Source of the DNA: an uncultured Roseburia sp.
GTDB lineage: Bacteria > Bacillota > Clostridia > Lachnospirales > Lachnospiraceae
DNA: 64,000 nucleotides
Direction: 5' to 3'
Assembly: GCA_900539115.1 (NCBI GenBank)
Contig: UQAQ01000008.1
Coordinates: 1-64,000, forward strand
In this document: piece by piece, positions 16,395 through 25,429 of the stretch
Layout: the number at the start of each line of letters is the position of its first letter
Position numbering within the stretch: position 1 is the first letter of the stretch
Notes under the pieces: model-generated
Database searches by the model: none
The model's input: the letters and a program-made list of their open reading frames with translations, nothing else
Told to the model about the DNA's origin: nothing
Translations under genes and position numbers: made by a program

Positions 16395-16435
16395 TCTGCC
16401 GGAATACTCTGGCAGACAATCTTATTATACTACAT
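16395..16435 (-). promoter_or_regulatory. Promoter region and dyad upstream of the GH13 gene
   Basis: On the minus strand a TATAAT box lies near 16425-16432. Just downstream is the dyad TCTGCCGGA/TCTGGCAGA (16395-16403 with 16408-16416, nine pairs with one G-T). The position over the start of transcription suits a sugar-responsive repressor operator or a leader hairpin. Confidence 0.5.
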
Positions 16436-16499
16436 TTTTGAGAAAAAAGTGATTTTAATTTCATTTTAATTAAATTTGTTATAATTCTTATATCATAAT

Positions 16500-16528
16500 T
16501 TGTGTTTCGTGTTTCGTTGTGTTATACT
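16500..16528 (+). promoter_or_regulatory. Promoter of the ABC efflux operon
   Basis: TTGTGT (16500-16505) and TATACT (16523-16528) are 17 bases apart, about 40 bases before the first adaptor gene. Confidence 0.55.
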
Positions 16529-16569
16529 GGAAAAAGAGAATAACGTTATGATAGAATGGAGGAAGACGA

Positions 16570-17601
16570 GTGAAGAGAAGGTTGTTAGTGGCAGCCGGCG
16601 TTGCATTTTCGATGTGTCTGACCGGATGTGGGATTCTTCCCACGGAGGAAGAATTTGATGCGGCACCGGTGGTAAAAGAATATGAAGGTGCAAGCTTCAA
16701 TAAAGTAGCTGTCACACGGGGAACATTGGCAAAAACCGAGGAAATTTCCGGAAAATATAAAGGAACTGTCAAAGAAGATATTGAACCCGACGGCGCGAGC
16801 GTGATTAAGAAGATTTATGTCAAAAAAGGCGACCGTGTGAAAGCCGGGGATGTTATTATGCAGTATGAACTGCCCGGAAGTGAAAAAACATTGAAGGAGT
16901 CCAATGAGAAAATTGCGAAAACGGAGCTGCAGATCAAACAGGCGAAAGAACTCATGACTCTGGAAGTGGAAAAACAGAAAAAAACCGGTGGCGGAAAAAG
17001 CGGGATTGAAAATGCAAAAAATCAATACGAACAGCAGATCAAAGCATTGGAATCCAGTCTGGAACTTTTGAAAATGGATGCGAAGATTGCCAAAGAAGAG
17101 ATCAAAGAGGAACAGATCACGGCATCGGTAAACGGCGTAGTGACATATGTTGACAGCAAGGCCGAGGGGACGTATGGAACCGAGGGAGAAGCGGCAGTCA
17201 AGATTGAAGGAAAGAAAAAGAACCGATTTGAGGCAAACAGCAAATATGCTTCGCATTGTAAAGAAGGCGACACGGTTACGATCGAGGTAAAAGGCCAGGA
17301 ATACAAGGCGACGATAAAACGGGATAAAGAATCTACGGATTCCGTTTATTTCTATCCGAAGACAAAATTGAATATGGAAGACGGAACGGTGTGCTCTTAT
17401 CAGGTGGTATTGAAAGAGCGCAAAGACATATTGTATCTGCCATCGTCGATTGTGTATTCTATGGGCGATAAACATGTAGTGTATTATGAAGACGCCAATG
17501 GTTTGAAATCGACAAAAGAAGTTTCGGTGGGCGAGACAATTGATAACTTTATCGAGATTACGGGCGGTTTGGAAGAAAACGAGCAAGTGATAGCGAATTA
17601 G
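16570..17601 (+). CDS. Efflux adaptor lipoprotein 1 (HlyD/MacA-like)
   Basis: The 343 residues begin with a lipoprotein signal ending in LTGC (Cys at about residue 20). The lipoyl/barrel halves flank a helical hairpin (about 110-185; ESNEKIAKTELQIKQAKEL is the first arm). The second lipoyl part reads ITASVNGVVTYVDSKAEG, and a C-terminal membrane-proximal domain follows. In Gram-positive bacteria such adaptors are tethered to the outer face of the membrane and work with MacB-type permeases. GTG start after TGGAGGA. It is the first of three unlike adaptors in a row, followed by one permease and two ATPases. Confidence 0.88.
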   Translation: MKRRLLVAAGVAFSMCLTGCGILPTEEEFDAAPVVKEYEGASFNKVAVTRGTLAKTEEISGKYKGTVKEDIEPDGASVIKKIYVKKGDRVKAGDVIMQYELPGSEKTLKESNEKIAKTELQIKQAKELMTLEVEKQKKTGGGKSGIENAKNQYEQQIKALESSLELLKMDAKIAKEEIKEEQITASVNGVVTYVDSKAEGTYGTEGEAAVKIEGKKKNRFEANSKYASHCKEGDTVTIEVKGQEYKATIKRDKESTDSVYFYPKTKLNMEDGTVCSYQVVLKERKDILYLPSSIVYSMGDKHVVYYEDANGLKSTKEVSVGETIDNFIEITGGLEENEQVIAN

Positions 17602-17625
17602 GCGAAGGATTGGAGGTTACATAAA

Positions 17626-18744
17626 GTGAATAAAAAGATACAGATAGGTGTAGTCCTTTTGGCCGTTTCGATGATGAGCTGCGGCTGTGGAAAATCGGCT
17701 CAGAATGCCGGCGATGTACCGGAACTGATTGAAGCAGTCGGCGTCGATATGGATACGGCAGTGGTTACAAAGATGGATCTGAGTGGTGTGACTTCATTCT
17801 CCGCGCAGATTGTTCCGAAAATCGAAAAGATGGCTTTTCTTTCTTCGGGAAGTATCGATCAGATGAAAGTGTCGATTGGAGATAAGGTGAAGAAAGGGCA
17901 GCTTCTTGCGACATTGGCAGGCGGCAGTGGAAAAGTTAAATCGCTTAAGGAAGAGATCGCATCCCTTAAAGAGACCAATGAGGGGACGAACCAGCAGAGT
18001 GAGTACGATATTGAGATGTTGGAAGAAAATCTTTCTGATCTGAAAAAGCAGTCGAAGGCTGTGAAAAACAGTAAGCAGAAAAAAATGCTGAAAAGCCAGA
18101 TTGTTGAGAAAGAAGAAGAGATAAAGATTGCGAAAGTGAAATTAGAGCAGCAGAAAGAATTGCAGCAGCTGGAGATACGCCAGAAAGAGGCGGATATCAA
18201 AGAGGCACAGAAGAGCACGAAAAATTCAAAACTGTATTCGACCATAGATGGCGAGGTCATTAGTACAAGCGGTGGAAGCGGCTATATGGTACAGGGAGGA
18301 AGCGTGGCGATCCAGGTCGCTAACATGGATGCTCCCCGCTTGAAGACGGCGTATGTTTCTGACAGCAAACTCGCGAAGGCGAGCAGTTATGTGGCGATTG
18401 TTGACGGAAAGAAATACAAAGTGGAAGTCGAAGAGCAGGAAGTATCAAGACAGGATATCGAGATGGGAAATTATCCGAAAAACAGCTGGTTTGACTTTGT
18501 GGCAGATCATGTAGATGCGAAAGTCGGCGGTTCGGCGACAATCGAATTGTACACCGATACGGTCAAAGATGCACTTGTCGTGCCTGCCAATGCGGTGTAT
18601 CGTTCCAAAGAAGAATCCTACGTTTATCTGGTAGAAGGCGATGCGAAGACCAAAACCATCGTAAAGACCGGAACGGAAACGGATGCTTACATACAGATCG
18701 AAAGTGGAGTAAAGGAGGGAGATGTAGTCTATGTGGAAGGTTAA
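17626..18744 (+). CDS. Efflux adaptor lipoprotein 2 (HlyD/MacA-like)
   Basis: This 372-residue adaptor has a short lipoprotein-type signal (VVLLAVSMMSC). The first lipoyl half contains SSGSIDQMKVSIGDKVKKGQ, followed by a long, highly charged coiled coil (about 105-195) and the second half with STIDGEVISTSGGSG and a beta-barrel. The NAVYRSKEESYVYLVEGD region is the typical C-terminal domain. GTG start after GGAGGT, 24 bases downstream of adaptor 1. It is only distantly similar to adaptors 1 and 3, so the three are not recent duplicates. Confidence 0.88.
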   Translation: MNKKIQIGVVLLAVSMMSCGCGKSAQNAGDVPELIEAVGVDMDTAVVTKMDLSGVTSFSAQIVPKIEKMAFLSSGSIDQMKVSIGDKVKKGQLLATLAGGSGKVKSLKEEIASLKETNEGTNQQSEYDIEMLEENLSDLKKQSKAVKNSKQKKMLKSQIVEKEEEIKIAKVKLEQQKELQQLEIRQKEADIKEAQKSTKNSKLYSTIDGEVISTSGGSGYMVQGGSVAIQVANMDAPRLKTAYVSDSKLAKASSYVAIVDGKKYKVEVEEQEVSRQDIEMGNYPKNSWFDFVADHVDAKVGGSATIELYTDTVKDALVVPANAVYRSKEESYVYLVEGDAKTKTIVKTGTETDAYIQIESGVKEGDVVYVEG

Positions 18745-19879
18745 ATGGATTGGAATCCTGTGCATGACAGTGGCGGTTTTATCGGCATGTGGTTCGGAAA
18801 AAAGCCAGGGGACAGGAGAAGTGCTCCTTTATGAAAACGGCGAAGCAGCATCCGGAAGTGCGGTTTCCCAGGAAGATTACGAGACGACAAAGGTTCGTCA
18901 GGAAACATATAAAGAAGAATATTATGATACGGCAGATCTTGATTACACGGATACAGAGACCATTTACATTGATGATGAAGATGCGATCTTAGATTCCATA
19001 AAGGTGAAAAAAGACCAAAAAGTCAACAAAGGCGATGTGCTTGCCGTGTATCATGTAGAGACATCGAAGACAAAACTGCAGAAGGAAAAGATCTTAGTGC
19101 AGCAGGCGCGTGCCAATTATGAATCCGGTCTCAGCAATCTTCAGAATGCGGTGTCGCAGGCGGAAAAAGAATTGGCGACGATTAAAAATGCGGCAGAAAA
19201 GAAGATCAAACAGCTGGAGATCAAGAAGCAGAAGGAAGAACTTGCCAATTACAAAAAAGGCGAGAAAGAAGTTATCGATCAGGAGAAGAGTTACGCACAG
19301 TTAGTACGCCGCCAGAATAAGACAAAACTTGTGGCAAAGAAAAGCGGTGTCGTGACTTCTACCGGAAGAGAATATGTCGGAGATGAGATTGATGCTTCGA
19401 AAAAAATCGTTGAGATGCGGAGCAATAACAAATGGGTTTTGAAAGTAAAAGACCCGGAGTCGAAGCTGCGTTACAATATGGATGTTTCCGTACGGCTTGG
19501 AAAAAATATGAAAGACTATCAGCATGAGGTAAAAGGAAAAGTTATCACAGCTACAGACATTACCGGAGTCGGGGAAACTGACGAGGCGGGCGATAACGTT
19601 GTCTATGTGGAAGTATCAAAAGCCGATAAACAAAAATATGACTTTGAAAAGACAAATATTTACGTCTATGCGGTTTCGTTTTCTGTGAAAAATGCACTTG
19701 TTGTCGATGCGGAAGCCATCAATCAGGAGTCTGTGGAATACACAAACAAACTGTATGTCAATGTACTGGAAGATGGAAAAATCCACAAACGTTATATTGT
19801 AAGTAACTACAATACCGAAACAGAGTATCTGGTGGAGCAGGGAGTAAGCGCCGGTCAGACACTTGCGATCATAAGATAG
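18731..19879 (+). CDS. Efflux adaptor lipoprotein 3 (HlyD-like)
   Basis: The 382 residues start with a lipoprotein signal ending in LSAC and an acidic, Tyr/Asp-rich segment (about 50-90). A lipoyl half with LDSIKVKKDQKVNKGDVLAV, a coiled coil of about 100 residues (about 110-190) and a second half with LVAKKSGVVTSTG follow. It overlaps adaptor 2 by 14 bases, with AGGAGG inside the upstream gene, so expression is coupled. Presence of three adaptors for one permease is unusual and suggests a hetero-oligomeric tube or different exported substrates. Confidence 0.85.
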   Translation: MWKVKWIGILCMTVAVLSACGSEKSQGTGEVLLYENGEAASGSAVSQEDYETTKVRQETYKEEYYDTADLDYTDTETIYIDDEDAILDSIKVKKDQKVNKGDVLAVYHVETSKTKLQKEKILVQQARANYESGLSNLQNAVSQAEKELATIKNAAEKKIKQLEIKKQKEELANYKKGEKEVIDQEKSYAQLVRRQNKTKLVAKKSGVVTSTGREYVGDEIDASKKIVEMRSNNKWVLKVKDPESKLRYNMDVSVRLGKNMKDYQHEVKGKVITATDITGVGETDEAGDNVVYVEVSKADKQKYDFEKTNIYVYAVSFSVKNALVVDAEAINQESVEYTNKLYVNVLEDGKIHKRYIVSNYNTETEYLVEQGVSAGQTLAIIR

Positions 19880-19895
19880 GAGGCGTGGCGAGAAC

Positions 19896-22721
19896 ATGAT
19901 ACGATTTATAAAACAAAAATTGATACATAAAAAGTGGATGGTTGTCTGCCTCCTGATCGGTAACATTCTGCTGGCGGCGATTGCAAGCAGTAATCCGATG
20001 TACCAGGATGCGGCATTGGAAAAGACATTGAAGTCAAAATACTCGAATTACATCGAGGAGACAAATAAAGACCCGGGGGTAATTACCTTTAATTCTATGT
20101 TGAATTCCGGCAAAGCCAACGGCGGTGAATTCAAGCAGATGCAGGATACGGCAAACGGGGCGGCAGAAAGCCTCGGTGTCGACCAAAAATATTTGGTAAG
20201 TTTGTTTGAGACATCCAAAGTCCGTGGAGAATTTGAGCAGTCCCGCGGAAATAAAACGACGACAAAGTCCATGCGTATTGCGATGATGTCAGATATGAAG
20301 GACCATATCTCTGTGCTTGCCGGCGAATGTTATGGCGACGAGCGTCTGGAAGACGGAGCCCTTCCGGTGATTCTGAGCCAGCGTGCCATGAGCAAACTGG
20401 ACGTCGTTCTCGGCGACGAGATGTCTTTTGAGAAATTGAAAAATGCCGATGGTTCAAACATTAAAGTAAAAATTGTCGGCGTATTTGATGCAAAAGATTA
20501 TTCGGATAATTACTGGGTGCAGAGCCCGAGTGAATATTATCTGGAAGTATTTACCAGCCCTAAATTGTTTGAGAGCATTTTTGTCAATTATGACAAACCG
20601 GCATTTAATATCACCGGACAGTGGAATCTGGTATATGATTATGAAAGTGTAAGACCGGGACAGGTCAACTCCCTTGTGAAAAACACGGAGACACTTTGCG
20701 ATGCGGGAACGACTGGAAGAAATTCGACGGTAGAGGAACCGGACTATCTGGCAGTTCTGCGTGATTACCAGACGACAGCGAAGAAGGTATCGACGACACT
20801 TTTAATTTTGCAGATTCCGGTACTTGCGCTTTTGCTTGCCTTTATCTTCATGATCTCACGGCAGATGCTTGATCTGGAGCAGAATGAGATCGCACTTTTG
20901 AAAAGCCGCGGAAGCAGCCGCAATCAGATCCTTTTGATCTATACGCTGCAGTCGGCGATCCTATCGATAGGCAGCAGTATCGTCGGCGTACCGCTTGGTT
21001 TCTTCATGACAAAGGCGCTCGGTTCGACAAACGGCTTTTTGGAATTTATCCAAAGAAAGGCATTGCGTGTCAGTTTAAGCCCAAGTGTATTTTTGTATAC
21101 TTTGGGAGCGATTTTGGTTTCTATCGCGGTGATGGTACTTCCGGTATTTAAAGATGCCAATGTCACGATTGTAAATGTAAAGCACAGAAACACCGGAAAC
21201 AAACACAATATATTCAGCAGAGTATATTTGGATGTGATTTTTCTTGTGATTTCATTGTATGGACTGTATTCCTTTACCGCGCGGAAATCCGAATTGATGA
21301 CAAGTATGCTTGAGGGGGATTCCCTTGATCCGTTTTTGTTCATCTGTTCGTCGGTGTTTATCATAAGTGCAAGTCTTGTGGGACTTCGGCTTCAGCCATT
21401 GCTCATAAAGATTGTATATTATATAGGAAGAAAATTCTGGCGGCCGGCATTTTTTGCCTCCTTCCTGCAGATTCTCCGCACGCGGAAAAAGCAGGGATTT
21501 ATGATGGTATTTCTGATGTTTACCGTGTCGCTCGGTATTTTCAATTCGACCGTGGCGCGCACGATATTGTCAAATTCAGAAAAGGGAATCGACTATAGTA
21601 CCGGAGCGGATCTCGTGCTCCAGCAGCCATGGGAAGATAACTCTCTTCTGATGCAGTATTATACCGACCTTGAATTGACGTATACCGAACCGGATTTCGG
21701 AGTATACGAAGGCATGAAAGGTGTTACGGCGGCGACGAAAGTATTTAAAGACGATGAAATAGAAACTTCCTATAAGAGTAAGGAAGGCGGAAATAGTGTT
21801 AAGACAACACTGATGGGAATCGATACGAAAAGTTTCGGAGAGACCGTGTCGAAGTTCCAGACAGACCTGCTTCCGGTGCATATCAACCGTTATCTTAATT
21901 CGATGGCGACACGCGCAGATGCGGTGCTTTTAAGTATGAACTATCATACAAACTACGGAGTACGTCTTGGCGACACAATCACCTACACCAACGAGGAAGG
22001 TGTCGAGGCGCAGGGTGTAGTATTTGGTTTCGTGGACTATTTCCCAAGTTACATCGAGACGACGCATTCACTTAATGAGGAAAATAAACTTGTCTCGACC
22101 GAGAACTACCTGATCGTAGCGAATCTGGCACAGGTTCAGCAGAACTTTGGGCTGCGGCCTTATCAGGTGTGGCTGAAAACCGACGGAAGTTCCCGCTTTA
22201 TCTATGATTATGCGAAGAAAAACAATATAACATATACGACATTTGAAGATGCAAATGCCAAGAAAGTGGAAGTGAAAAATGATGCTTTGTTCCAGGGAAC
22301 CAATGGTATCCTTACGATGAGTTTTATCATTATTTTGATCTTGTGCTGCACCGGATTTTTGATCTACTGGATCTTGTCGATCCGCCAGCGTGAACTGCTT
22401 TTTGGTGTATTTCGCGCGATGGGTATGTCAAAACGTGAGATCATTCAGATGCTGATCAATGAGCAGATTTTCAGTTCCGGTATCTCGATCGTGATCGGTA
22501 CCGTGATCGGGTTGCTGGCATCGAAGATGTTTGTACCGCTTGTGCAGATCTTTTATGCATCGACCGATCAGGCAATTCCGCTTGAAGTGGTCAATGAGAC
22601 GCTTGATATGGTGCGTCTGTTCAGTATCATCGGTATTGTTATTGTGGTTTGCATGGTTGTGCTTGGAAAACTGATTTCGAAGATCAACATTTCACAGGCA
22701 TTGAAACTTGGCGAAGATTAA
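19896..22721 (+). CDS. Large FtsX/MacB-type ABC transporter permease
   Basis: The 941 residues contain two FtsX-like blocks. A single N-terminal helix (about 14-32) precedes a large outside domain (about 33-300), then three helices with the FtsX motif ALLKSRGSSRNQI (about 305-425). Further helices and a second outside domain (about 570-790) lead to a final three-helix block with ELLFGVFRAMGMSKREI (about 805-935). This is the layout of exporters that move peptides, lipids or drugs from the outer leaflet. It is preceded by TAGGAGG and flanked by adaptors and ATPases, all on one transcript. Substrate unknown; peptide antibiotic resistance or export of a signalling molecule are both possible. Confidence 0.9.
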   Translation: MIRFIKQKLIHKKWMVVCLLIGNILLAAIASSNPMYQDAALEKTLKSKYSNYIEETNKDPGVITFNSMLNSGKANGGEFKQMQDTANGAAESLGVDQKYLVSLFETSKVRGEFEQSRGNKTTTKSMRIAMMSDMKDHISVLAGECYGDERLEDGALPVILSQRAMSKLDVVLGDEMSFEKLKNADGSNIKVKIVGVFDAKDYSDNYWVQSPSEYYLEVFTSPKLFESIFVNYDKPAFNITGQWNLVYDYESVRPGQVNSLVKNTETLCDAGTTGRNSTVEEPDYLAVLRDYQTTAKKVSTTLLILQIPVLALLLAFIFMISRQMLDLEQNEIALLKSRGSSRNQILLIYTLQSAILSIGSSIVGVPLGFFMTKALGSTNGFLEFIQRKALRVSLSPSVFLYTLGAILVSIAVMVLPVFKDANVTIVNVKHRNTGNKHNIFSRVYLDVIFLVISLYGLYSFTARKSELMTSMLEGDSLDPFLFICSSVFIISASLVGLRLQPLLIKIVYYIGRKFWRPAFFASFLQILRTRKKQGFMMVFLMFTVSLGIFNSTVARTILSNSEKGIDYSTGADLVLQQPWEDNSLLMQYYTDLELTYTEPDFGVYEGMKGVTAATKVFKDDEIETSYKSKEGGNSVKTTLMGIDTKSFGETVSKFQTDLLPVHINRYLNSMATRADAVLLSMNYHTNYGVRLGDTITYTNEEGVEAQGVVFGFVDYFPSYIETTHSLNEENKLVSTENYLIVANLAQVQQNFGLRPYQVWLKTDGSSRFIYDYAKKNNITYTTFEDANAKKVEVKNDALFQGTNGILTMSFIIILILCCTGFLIYWILSIRQRELLFGVFRAMGMSKREIIQMLINEQIFSSGISIVIGTVIGLLASKMFVPLVQIFYASTDQAIPLEVVNETLDMVRLFSIIGIVIVVCMVVLGKLISKINISQALKLGED

Positions 22722-22733
22722 GGGAGGACAGCG

Positions 22734-23414
22734 ATGGAAAATATATTGACGACACAGGGAATCAAGCAGGCATTTCCAATTGGCTCCGGCCGCGAGTTTG
22801 TTGCACTGCATGATATCAATATCCAGATTCCAAAGGGAAAACTTACGATGCTCCGCGGACGTTCCGGATCCGGTAAAACGACGTTGATGAATATTTTGAG
22901 TGCGTTGGATTATCCGAAAGAAGGAACCGTCGTATTTGAGGGGGCAGCGCTGGAACAGATGAACGACCACGAACGAGAGGAATTCCGCAAAAATAATGTG
23001 GGATTTGTATTTCAGTCGGTGGCTTTGATCCCGATGATGACGGCGTATGAAAATGTGGAATTTCTGCTCCGTCTGGCGAAATATCCGGGAAATAAGCGGG
23101 CGAGAGCAGAAGAATGTCTCCGGCTCGTGGGACTTGGCCAGCGTATGCATCATATGCCGCAGGAACTTTCCGGAGGAGAACAGCAGCGTGTGGCGATCGC
23201 GAGAGCGATCGCGCATAAACCGAAAATCATCTTTGCCGACGAGCCGACGGCCGAACTGGATACGGCGACAGGACTTCAGGTGATGAAGATATTTAAGGAA
23301 CTGATTGAGAAAGAAGAAGTGACCATCGTCATGACTACGCATGACATGGGATTGTTAGATATTGCAGACTGCATATATCATTTGGAGGATGGTGAGATTG
23401 TCGATGAAAAATAA
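22734..23414 (+). CDS. ABC transporter ATP-binding protein (MacB/LolD-like)
   Basis: The 226 residues are a stand-alone ATPase. The Walker A is GRSGSGKTT, the Q-loop VFQSVALIPMMTAYENV, the signature LSGGEQQRVAIARA, Walker B IIFADEPTAELD and the H-loop TTHD. The MacB/LolD subgroup powers FtsX-type permeases. It lies 12 bases after the permease with GGGAGG before its ATG. Its last codons overlap the start of the next ATPase gene, so both are probably made in equal amounts and may form a heterodimer under the asymmetric permease. Confidence 0.93.
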   Translation: MENILTTQGIKQAFPIGSGREFVALHDINIQIPKGKLTMLRGRSGSGKTTLMNILSALDYPKEGTVVFEGAALEQMNDHEREEFRKNNVGFVFQSVALIPMMTAYENVEFLLRLAKYPGNKRARAEECLRLVGLGQRMHHMPQELSGGEQQRVAIARAIAHKPKIIFADEPTAELDTATGLQVMKIFKELIEKEEVTIVMTTHDMGLLDIADCIYHLEDGEIVDEK

Positions 23415-24408
23415 AAAATGGGATACCGTAGTAGAAAAGATCAATGAATTTCGTCACATCAACCGTCAGACTGCCGGTGGAGGGACAGCAGAGGAACCGG
23501 TGGACATTCCGGATGATGTTATGATCGAATGCGATGGATTGGTAAAAATTTACAAAACAAAAGACATCGAAGTGCTGGCACTCCAGGGCTTGGATCTGAC
23601 CGTAAAACGCGGAGAATTGATGGCGATCATCGGAAACAGCGGAAGTGGTAAATCCACATTTCTCAATATGATCGGTGGGCTTGACCGCCCATCAGCCGGA
23701 AAACTTTATGTCGATGGAAAAAATCTGTTCCAGATGAGCGAAGAGGAATTGGTTGAGTACAAGCGAAGCACCGTCGGTTTTGTGTGGCAGAACAATGCGC
23801 GAAACCTGCTTCCGTATCTGACGGCGTGGGAAAATGTCATGACACCGATGCTGTTTATGAAAGATGGAAAGAGTGAGGCCCAGAAGAAAAAACGGGCGGA
23901 GGAACTTCTTGAACTGGTTGGTCTGGCAGAACGAAAAGACAATACGTTAAGCCAGCTTTCCGGTGGTGAGCAGCAGCGTGTCGCCATTGCAATCGCCCTT
24001 GCCAATGAGCCGAAACTTCTGCTTGCCGATGAACCGACAGGAGCAGTAGACCGAAAGACGGCAGATGATATCCTGGATATGTTCCGCAAGTTAAATGAAC
24101 AGCTCGGTATCACAATCGTGATCGTAACACATGATAATGAACTGGCATCGAAAGTAAACCGTGTGATTTCGATTCGAGATGGAAAGACCAGCAGTGAGCG
24201 CATCATGAAAAATGAATACAAGAACAGATTGGAAGATATTTCCATAGAGTGGCAGCGGGAAGAGGCCCAGGAGGAATTTGTTGTGTTGGATCGTGCCGGA
24301 AGAATACAGATTCCGTCGGAATTGCTCAAAGAAATGGGAATGAACGGAAATAAAGTAAAATTGGAATTTGTGGATGGCAAAATTGTTATTGAAAAACCCG
24401 AAGAATAA
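23404..24408 (+). CDS. ABC transporter ATP-binding protein with C-terminal AbrB-like domain
   Basis: The 334 residues have a 50-residue N-terminal extension, then a complete MacB-type ATPase (Walker A GNSGSGKSTF, VWQNNARNLLPYLTAWENV, LSGGEQQRVAIAIA, LLLADEPTGAVD, VTHD). The last about 45 residues (290-334) do not belong to the ATPase. RAGRIQIPSELLKEMGM plus KVKLEFVDGKIVIEK is the swapped-hairpin pattern of AbrB/SpoVT/MazE DNA-binding domains. ATG 23404 overlaps the upstream gene by 11 bases. The tail may dimerise the ATPase or link transporter state to gene control; that is inference. Confidence 0.88.
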   Translation: MKNKKWDTVVEKINEFRHINRQTAGGGTAEEPVDIPDDVMIECDGLVKIYKTKDIEVLALQGLDLTVKRGELMAIIGNSGSGKSTFLNMIGGLDRPSAGKLYVDGKNLFQMSEEELVEYKRSTVGFVWQNNARNLLPYLTAWENVMTPMLFMKDGKSEAQKKKRAEELLELVGLAERKDNTLSQLSGGEQQRVAIAIALANEPKLLLADEPTGAVDRKTADDILDMFRKLNEQLGITIVIVTHDNELASKVNRVISIRDGKTSSERIMKNEYKNRLEDISIEWQREEAQEEFVVLDRAGRIQIPSELLKEMGMNGNKVKLEFVDGKIVIEKPEE

Positions 24409-24468
24409 TGCTACACTAGTACTGTTAAAAGAAGAACAGGAAAATGAAGTGAATGGAGACGGTTTTTT

Positions 24469-25323
24469 ATGAGTGGAAGACGAGAATACAGGAAGAGACA
24501 ATGGAAGCGGCGGCAGTCAGAAAAATTGACAATGTTGCTGAAAGGAACGATTGTGGTAGCAGTCGTGCTGGTTTTAATATTAACCGGAGTAAAGATAGTA
24601 TCCACTGTGCAAAACCACAAACAACAAAAACAAGAAGAAACACTTTCACAGAAACAGAATGCGGTGACTGAATCACCGGTAGTAGAAGTACCGACCCCGG
24701 AACCGACCCCGGCTCCGAAGGAAAAAGCAGTGGCACTTACGTTTGATGATGGACCGTCACGCGATAACGATGGGACGATTCTTGAGACACTGCAGGCGAA
24801 CGGAGCCCATGCCACGTTCTTTGTACTGGGAAACCGCGCACGGGTTGATGGAGACATTATGCAGATGATTCTGGATGCCGGCTGCGAGATTGCCAGTCAT
24901 TCATGGGATCACCCACAGCTAAGCAAGATAAAATGGAAAAAGGCGAAAAGCCAGATTGACCGAACTGACCGGATTGTGTCAAAATTGTTAAATGGCTATC
25001 AGATTTCGCTGCTGCGTCCACCATATGGCTCAATCAGCAAGACCATGCGGAAAAAGGTGAAAAAGCCGATGATATTGTGGAGCCTTGACACGGAAGACTG
25101 GAAGAGCCGCAATGCAAAAAAAATCTTTAACCGGGTAAAAAAAGAGGTCAAAGACGGCGACATCATTTTGATGCATGACATTCATCCGGAGACAGCAGAA
25201 GCAGTCAAAAAGATTGTTCCATGGCTGTCGGAGCAGGGATATGATATGCTGACAGTTACGGAATTGATGGCTCGGAAGGGCAAAACCATGGAAGGCGGAA
25301 AAGCCTATCTGGATGCAAATTAA
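24469..25323 (+). CDS. Membrane-anchored polysaccharide deacetylase (NodB family)
   Basis: The 284 residues have a basic cytoplasmic start, one membrane helix (about 24-46), a Pro/Glu-rich spacer (about 68-85) and a NodB catalytic domain. Motif 1 is TFDDGPS with D93 and D94, the metal histidines are H144 and H148 in SHSWDH, then RPPYGS, SLDTEDW and ILMHDIH. Such enzymes remove acetyl groups from peptidoglycan N-acetylglucosamine or from xylan. The xylan genes downstream make a carbohydrate role attractive, but a peptidoglycan deacetylase is the commoner meaning. It is 60 bases after the ABC operon. Confidence 0.9.
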   Translation: MSGRREYRKRQWKRRQSEKLTMLLKGTIVVAVVLVLILTGVKIVSTVQNHKQQKQEETLSQKQNAVTESPVVEVPTPEPTPAPKEKAVALTFDDGPSRDNDGTILETLQANGAHATFFVLGNRARVDGDIMQMILDAGCEIASHSWDHPQLSKIKWKKAKSQIDRTDRIVSKLLNGYQISLLRPPYGSISKTMRKKVKKPMILWSLDTEDWKSRNAKKIFNRVKKEVKDGDIILMHDIHPETAEAVKKIVPWLSEQGYDMLTVTELMARKGKTMEGGKAYLDAN

Positions 25324-25337
25324 TATTGGAAAAATAT

Positions 25338-25368
25338 GTGGAGTTCTCTGAATTTTTCAGGAACTCCG
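25338..25368 (+). terminator. Possible weak stem-loop after the deacetylase gene
   Basis: GGAGTTC and GAACTCC enclose inner CTGA/TCAG pairs. No T tract follows, so termination would be partial at best. Confidence 0.4.
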
Positions 25369-25429
25369 CTTGTAGTGAAACAAAAAATAACAATTTTTAA
25401 GAACAAAACAATGAAGTGAGGTAAAAGTA

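Noticed and set aside
16585..17586. A 333-codon antisense frame over the first efflux adaptor gene
   Set aside because: Phe-rich shadow frame caused by Lys/Glu-rich coding on the plus strand.
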